Both the position numbers and the translations under genes were made by a program. Of a stretch of DNA of 64,000 nt, positions 58,509-64,000 are shown piece by piece (position 1 is the stretch's first letter; each line of letters opens with the position of its first letter). Origin of the DNA: Erythroxylum novogranatense (Eukaryota; Streptophyta; Magnoliopsida; Malpighiales; Erythroxylaceae); NCBI GenBank assembly GCA_029891385.1, contig CM057230.1, positions 33,807,402 to 33,871,401 on the forward strand. The letters are read 5' to 3'. Below the pieces are notes generated by a model. It searched no databases, had not been told where the DNA came from, and worked only from the letters and a program-made list of their open reading frames with translations.

Positions 58509-59695
58509 TCTTTAAGTTAACCAAAACAACATCGTTTGGTTTACAACCAAATGGCGTCATTTTGGTACTGAAGCAGAACATTTTTCAGTTAACCAAAACG
58601 ACGTCATTTTGGTTAATTGAAACGTTTTTAAGTTAACAATGTCATTTTGGTTTAATTAAAACGGACCCCACCCCCGACCTATCGTGCCTGTTTCCTCTCC
58701 TTCTTCCTCCTCCAGCTGTCGCTCCTGCATTTGACGTCGCCTCCCTATTCTCCGTCGAGCTACTGCGTCTCCAGTGTGAGGAGTCGTCTTCTCTGGTGGT
58801 TTTCGTCAAAATATGACCGTCTTCTCCGACCTCATCTGTTGTTGATGTGTGGGTGTCCATTGATGATTATTTTTGCAAAATTTGGTGTTAGTTCTTGACA
58901 ATGGGTTGGCTACATTGGTTTTGATTTTTATTGTTTGATGGCTTCCTGTCTAAACTACTGTTAATGATGGTAAACAATGGAAAAATGTTATGATTTTATT
59001 AATAGTTAGGGATGAAAATTTTCAGCATACCAAGTGTTCGATGAAATGTATGCATATAATAGTTGATCTTTTTGGAATAGATGCTATATTATTAATCATA
59101 TTATAAATTTTTGAACCCATTTGCCAATCTTTTTCAAGCCTAATTAATAGAATTGTGACCCATTATACATTATAATTTAACCTAAGTCATGCATTTTAAT
59201 ACAATCTTTATATCATCAATTTAAGAATTATGGTGTGGTATGATAAACGTTGATGAATTAAATTTAACAAACTCTATATTTTTCTATTATGTTTTGTTCT
59301 TATAATGGAGTAATCTATTTTAAACCATAACTTCTACGTAATTTTCAACATCTTTAAAAGATATTCTTCTAATTTTATTATTAGCAAATCTATGAAATCT
59401 TGTTTTTGTTGGTTGAAGCATATAGATGTTATCAATTTATAGTAATTATTTATTGCACAAAATTCCAACAGTTGACATTAAAGTAAATTCTATAAGTTTT
59501 AAAGTTATTTTATGATAACATTGATATTGTTTCGATCTTTTACAACTTTGTTTAATAATTCTCGAAACTCCTTTAGGACTTTCAATATTTATATAAAAAT
59601 CTAAATATTTCTTTAGGTTTTAAATTTTAATTTCTCTTATTAAATTTTTATTTCCTAATCCTGAATGCTTATTTATGCCTTTTAAGTGTTAGTCT
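58509..59695. other. Spacer; ACGTC-rich tail, GC-rich patch, then AT-rich DNA
   Basis: 58509-58640 continues the ACGTCATTTTGG-type words. 58660-58860 is GC-rich and carries a 72-codon minus frame without recognisable features. The remainder to 59695 is AT-rich and empty. Confidence 0.4.
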
Positions 59696-61508
59696 TGTAG
59701 GAAAATCCCGGTGTGTACATCACATGCACACGGTGCAGAAAACAAATTTTTTTTGTTCTGGGACCTTCCCGAAAGCCAGGATCCATGTGTCTATATAACA
59801 ATGTCAAACCATAACGACCAAAAGAGACCGTCTCTAACGGTAATCCACGCAGAGATCGGAGAACCTAACCGGGGCAAACCTTTTGACCCGGGAATAGCTA
59901 GAATAAGGAAAAGAGTACTAGCTTTTACCTTATTCTTGGAGAGCTTGGAGAAAATGATGAAGGAGAATGCTTGGAGAGGAGAAGAAGCTTGAAGATCGAT
60001 GATGAAGAAGAGAGGAAAGCCCTTTTTAAAAAAAAAACCTTTCTCCCTCCTCTTAAAACCAACGACCTTCCTCACCTTTTGTCTTCAAAAATGATTTTTA
60101 TCTCTTATGGCCACTTGTCACTTGCATTTAAAAGCATTAAATGCAACTTTTGACAAGGATAAAAGAAGATTCTTCTCCTTCCAAGTAAATCTCATATATA
60201 TATATATATTAATTACTTAATTAATTAATAAGATATATATATATATAAATGTCAAGTGGTCCAATCACTGCTTGGAATTCATCTCTACCTACTACACAGT
60301 CCCGTATGGAAAAAACACCGAAGACTTATTTCAGCAATATCGATATCGCGATCTCATCGGGACATATCTCGATCTCATCGGGATCCATTTAATTCCATTG
60401 CTCTCCATTTATTGGATCTCTATCCAAAATTATTTTACGAATTCTCCGAATCACTCTTATGCGTGTGACCCATTAGGTTCCCGGTTATATTGGCCACTTA
60501 GATTAACACTTAATCTGAGCAAGTCATGAGCGGTATCTAGCAACACATCATGACCGCCAATTGACCAGAAAGTAATTGGTTTGATGAATGAACCTATGTT
60601 TATCACGGACCATATCACGAACCCTTCCATAGACAATTACTATGCAATTCGTCCTTTCAACATGCTATACCCCACTTGCTTATGAGTATGGGCAAAGTGT
60701 CAACTCTTACTAGACTGAGTACGTCAAATCTAGTCCAAGTGATATCAGTTCTTGTCCTGGGACTCATTACTTTAAATGTCACTGAAGACACTCTTTATGA
60801 CATATAAACTCCGGCCAGAGATTTCCAAGTAATGACCCTGACAAGAGGCCATGGGTATCATCTTCTGCTATCACAGAAGTGGTGAATCCTTTATTGGCTA
60901 CTCAATTACCTTCAAATATCTCAAGCTGTACCCAATCACCACCTTACGAGCGACCTTTGTAAGACAACAAGGAATGGAGTCAAAGCACAGAATCAGTATC
61001 CAAGATATCCTTGAGTACCTCAAGTCTAAGGATATTTGCACAATTGCTATGATGAGATTATCACTGACATTAGAATAGAACATCCATGTGATGATCTCAT
61101 AGCAGATCATCCAATGTACTTACTACCTCTAGTAAGCATTCACATCTCAACCCTAAATATCTCATACTTACAGTTTCTGAGATCCACTGCTTGATCAAAT
61201 CAAGGAGCTTGAGATGTCTAGTCTCTCCGGACACCGATGTCGGGCCAAGAATCCTACGACTAGGGATAATTTAGATACTGACATAATTGCACATGATAGG
61301 AATCTCGGTAGTATGATCACATCATAATTTCCTTCATGCTATGTTATATATCATGGACTTCATTAATTTGCTTATTGATCAATATCAGTTCATAAATAAT
61401 GAACATCAAATTAATGAAATATGCCTTTCTTTATTTATTCATAAAGTATCTACACAACTTTGTACAAAACGCGCTAAAGACGATTGCCTTTAGGGCACTA
61501 CTCTAACA
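59696..61508 (-). repeat. 3' LTR of the Angela/BARE-type element
   Basis: 1813 bp; on the minus strand it begins TGTTAGAGTAGTGCCC and ends TTTTCCTACA. It matches the solo LTR at 26176-27937. Open frames inside it are not genes. Confidence 0.93.
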
Positions 61509-62090
61509 AAATCTCCCACTTGACCTAAAGCCAATCGCCTTGATATCTAATACCATAGGCGAGTACATGAGAATCAAAATTCTTCTGTGATAATGGCTTT
61601 GTCAACGGATCAGCAATATTTTGTTCGGTGGGAATTCTCTCTATCTGGACATCACCTCGACCAATGATCTCCCTAATCAGGTGATATCTGCGGAGTACGT
61701 GTTTGGATCGTTGATGAGACCTTGGTTCCTTCGCTGCTTAATAGCTCCATTGTTGTCACAATACAATCAGTATGGGCCCATCACGCTAGGAACCATACCA
61801 AGTTCGAGAATGAACTTTTGATCCAAAGCGCTTCCTTTCTTTGCGTCAGGCGATTAATGTACTCTGCCTCGATTGTTGAATCGATAGTTGTCTCTTGTTT
61901 GGAACTCTTCCAGCTGACCGCCCCGCCGTTCAGTGTGAATATGTAACTGATTGGGATTTAGAATCATCCTTATCGATTGAAAGTGGCATCAGATACCCGC
62001 CACTTTAAGATCTCCATCTCCATATATCAAGAAAACATCCTTAGTCCTTCGTAAGTACTTGAGGATATTCTTGACACCACCCGATGACCC
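61509..62090 (-). pseudogene. Copia RNase H, frameshifted remains
   Basis: In three different minus-strand frames one sees NGGAVSWKSSKQETTIDSTI then EAEYI, SKHVLRRYHLIREII and IPTEQNIADPLTKPL. These are RNase H and polyprotein C-terminal landmarks. At least three frameshifts separate them from each other and from the reverse transcriptase. Confidence 0.85.
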
Positions 62091-62983
62091 TCACCAGATC
62101 GATTGGTATCCGCCGTAACACTTAGAGCATATGATACATCGGGTCTCGTACATAGTATAGCGTACATGATAGATCCTACTGCAGATGCATACGGGATCAT
62201 ATTCATGTGCATCCTCTCATCTTGTGTCTTAGGACACATAGATTTCGAGAGTGTTATCCTATGAGTCACGGGAAGATACCCTCTCTTGGATTGTTCCATG
62301 CTAAACCTCTTTAGCATCTTGTCTATGTACGTTAATTGTGAAAGACCAAGCAATCTTTTTGATCTATCTCTATAAATCTTTATGCCAAGGATATAAGTTG
62401 CTTCACCAAGGTCTTTCATGACAAATTGTTTGGATAACCAAATCTTCACAGATTGTAGCATAGAGACATCGTTTTCTAGTAATAATATGTCATCTACATA
62501 TAGCACAAGGAATACGATTGCAGTCCCACTAACCTTCTTATACACACAGTGTTCATCTGGATTTTGTGAGAAACCAAACTCTTTGATTACCTCATCAAAA
62601 CGGATATTCCAACTCCTGGATGCTTGTTTCAATCCATAGATGGATTTCTGAAGCTTGCATACCTTTTCACCATCATAGGAGATGAAGCCCTCAGGTTGTG
62701 TCATATACACATCCTCAACTAGATTTCCATTTAGGAAAGCTGTCTTCACATCCATTTTCCATATCTCATAATCATAATGAGTGGCAATGGCTAGGAGTAT
62801 CCTAATGGATTTAAGCATTGCTACTGGGCTGAAGGTCTCGTCGTAGTCAACTCCTTGTCTTTGACGAAAACCTTTAGCCACAAGCCTTGCTTTATAGGTA
62901 ATCACATTATCATCCATGTCAGTTTTCTTTTTGAAAACCCATTTACACCCTATGGGTTTTATTCCTTCGGGTGCCTCAACCAA
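62027..62983 (-). pseudogene. Copia reverse transcriptase (Angela/BARE type), damaged
   Basis: A 318-codon open stretch with IGCKWVFKKKTDMD, YKARLVAKGFRQRQGVDYDE, TFSPVAMLKSIRILLAIATH, MDVKTAFLNGNL, SIYGLKQASRSWN and the catalytic YVDDILL (about residues 167-173). ARLVAKGF, MDVKTAFLNG and YVDD are the copia RT signatures. The first residues are set off from the integrase frame by one in-frame TGA where a Trp codon is expected (about 62985). The C-terminal 35 residues are out of frame with the family after TRPDVSYALSV. Confidence 0.92.
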
Positions 62984-62986
62984 AGT

Positions 62987-64000
62987 TCACACTTGGTTTT
63001 CATACATGGAATCCATTTCAGCCTTCATGGCATGAAGCCATTTCTCAGACTCTGAACTCTTCAGAACCTCTTCATAGGTGATAGGCTCATTATCTTCTAT
63101 GAGCAATACGTCATTCTGTTCACTCACGAGAAATCCATATCTCTTGGGAACAGAGTGTATCCTACGTGACCTACGAACTTCATATGTTGTAGAAGATTGA
63201 ACTGTTACTTCATCTGTATGATTCACAATTTCAGGTTCAGGCAGTTGATCTGCGTCTGTTTGAGCATCTTGAACTTCTTCAAGTTCAATTTTGCTCCCAC
63301 TGTCTTCTTGTAAAAGAAACTCTTTCTCTAAAAAGACAACATGCTTTGAAACAAACATCTTTTGTTCCTCAGCAAGGTAGAATTGATATCTCATTGTTTC
63401 TTTAGGATATCCTACAAACAAACACTTGTCAGACTTTGCATCAAGTTTATCTGACTGTATCCGCTTCACATAAGTAGGACAACCCCAAACTTTCAAATGA
63501 GTAAGATAGGGTCTTTTGTTAGTCCACATCTCATATGGAGTAACATCAACTGTCTTTGATGGAACTCTGTTTAGCAAGTAAACAGCTGTCTCGATTGCAT
63601 ACCCCCAAAAGGATTTTGGTAAATTTGCAAAGCCCATCATCGATCGTACCATGTCTAACAAGGTTCGATTTCTCCTTTCAGCCACACCATTATGCTGTGG
63701 TGTGTACGGAGGAGTCCATTGAGATAAAATCCCATTATCTCTGAGATAATCTAAAAACTGTTGGTCTAAGTATTCCCCACCACGATCGGATCGTAATGTC
63801 TTGATACTTTTCCCAAGTTAGTTTTCTACTTCATTTCTGAATTGTTTGAACTTTTCAAATGCTTGATTTGTATCTCATCGATCTGATACCCATATCGAGA
63901 ATAATCATCGATAAAGGTAATGAAGTAAAGACAACCACTTCTAGCATGGATGGACATCGGACCACATACATCCGAATGTATTAGGTCTAATACTCCAGAT
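62987..64000 (-). pseudogene. Copia integrase, damaged, partial
   Basis: An open stretch 63685-62987 starts within GVAERRNRTLLDMVRSMMGF and runs through the integrase C-terminal region (VWGCPTYVKR, KCLFVGYP) into the linker before RT. Upstream to the window edge the same protein continues with [31 protein letters not shown] and PPYTPQHNGV, giving the integrase D,D,E region. It is broken by a frameshift near 63875 and a nonsense TAA near 63820. Integrase would insert the cDNA copy; this copy cannot. Confidence 0.9.

Larger units (their letters stand above)
59696..64000 (-). mobile_element. Angela/BARE-type Ty1/copia retrotransposon, 3' part (continues beyond window)
   Basis: Integrase, reverse transcriptase, decayed RNase H, purine tract (AAGTGGGAGATT, minus, just before 61508) and a 1.8-kb 3' LTR follow in the order of Ty1/copia. 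The 5' LTR, gag and protease lie beyond 64000. The left outer flank is AGTCT (59691-59695), which should recur beyond the 5' LTR if the target duplication is intact. Stops and frameshifts show it is inactive. Confidence 0.93.

Noticed and set aside
59711..61946. Open frames inside the 3' LTR and the antisense of RNase H
   Set aside because: They are the antisense or LTR shadows of the copia element; the real coding strand is minus.

Overview
This is nuclear DNA of a flowering plant, very probably a eudicot. It holds intron-split genes with GT-AG borders, plant-type protein families, plastid DNA fragments and many plant LTR retrotransposons. The species cannot be named from the sequence. Genes cluster in the first 20 kb and one lies near 48.5 kb; most of the rest is decayed mobile DNA and AT-rich spacer.

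1-20 kb is gene-bearing. The C-terminal end of an unrecognised protein (2-217) is followed by about 4.7 kb of AT-rich spacer with AAT/TA microsatellites and small inverted-repeat elements. Then come an NHL-repeat membrane protein (minus, 6 exons, 413 aa) and the divergently transcribed large subunit of the AP-1 clathrin adaptor, gamma-adaptin (plus, 18 exons, 876 aa), separated by only 421 bp. A RING-H2 E3 ligase of the ATL46/47 type (minus, intronless, 337 aa) follows. As I recall, Arabidopsis chromosome 1 has the same NHL / gamma-adaptin / ATL47 order (about At1g23880-At1g23980), so this looks like conserved synteny. I reconstructed both multi-exon genes by hand; every intron keeps the frame.

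20-24 kb is transitional: a diverged repeat array, a mosaic of plastid fragments (23S rRNA, rpoB, rpoC2, trnT-UGU), and a decayed endogenous pararetrovirus reverse transcriptase.

24-46 kb is a nest of retroelements, all read on the minus strand unless noted. A non-autonomous Tat-like element (24.3-29.8 kb) has a solo Angela/BARE-type LTR (plus orientation, perfect 5-bp target duplication) inserted in it. Next to it is a Ty3/gypsy chromovirus (29.8-45.9 kb) whose chromodomain is split by a Ty1/copia element (31354-40906). The copia element is itself interrupted by a third LTR (ending at 38462). Its RNase H region has been amplified as 230-bp tandem units, and its left end lies in a 1.95-kb tandem duplication that crosses element borders.

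46-59.7 kb is mostly unrecognised spacer with one clear small gene, an UPBEAT1-like atypical bHLH (minus, 82 aa), plus a hAT-like MITE and a 300-bp tandem repeat rich in ACGTC palindromes. 59.7-64 kb is the 3' half of an Angela/BARE-type copia element (integrase, RT, decayed RNase H, polypurine tract, 1.8-kb 3' LTR), the same family as the solo LTR.

I found no new multi-gene system. The strongest unusual observations are a plastid atpA fragment in a gamma-adaptin intron flanked by a 104-bp direct duplication, the tandemly amplified RNase H segment, and the datable nesting order.
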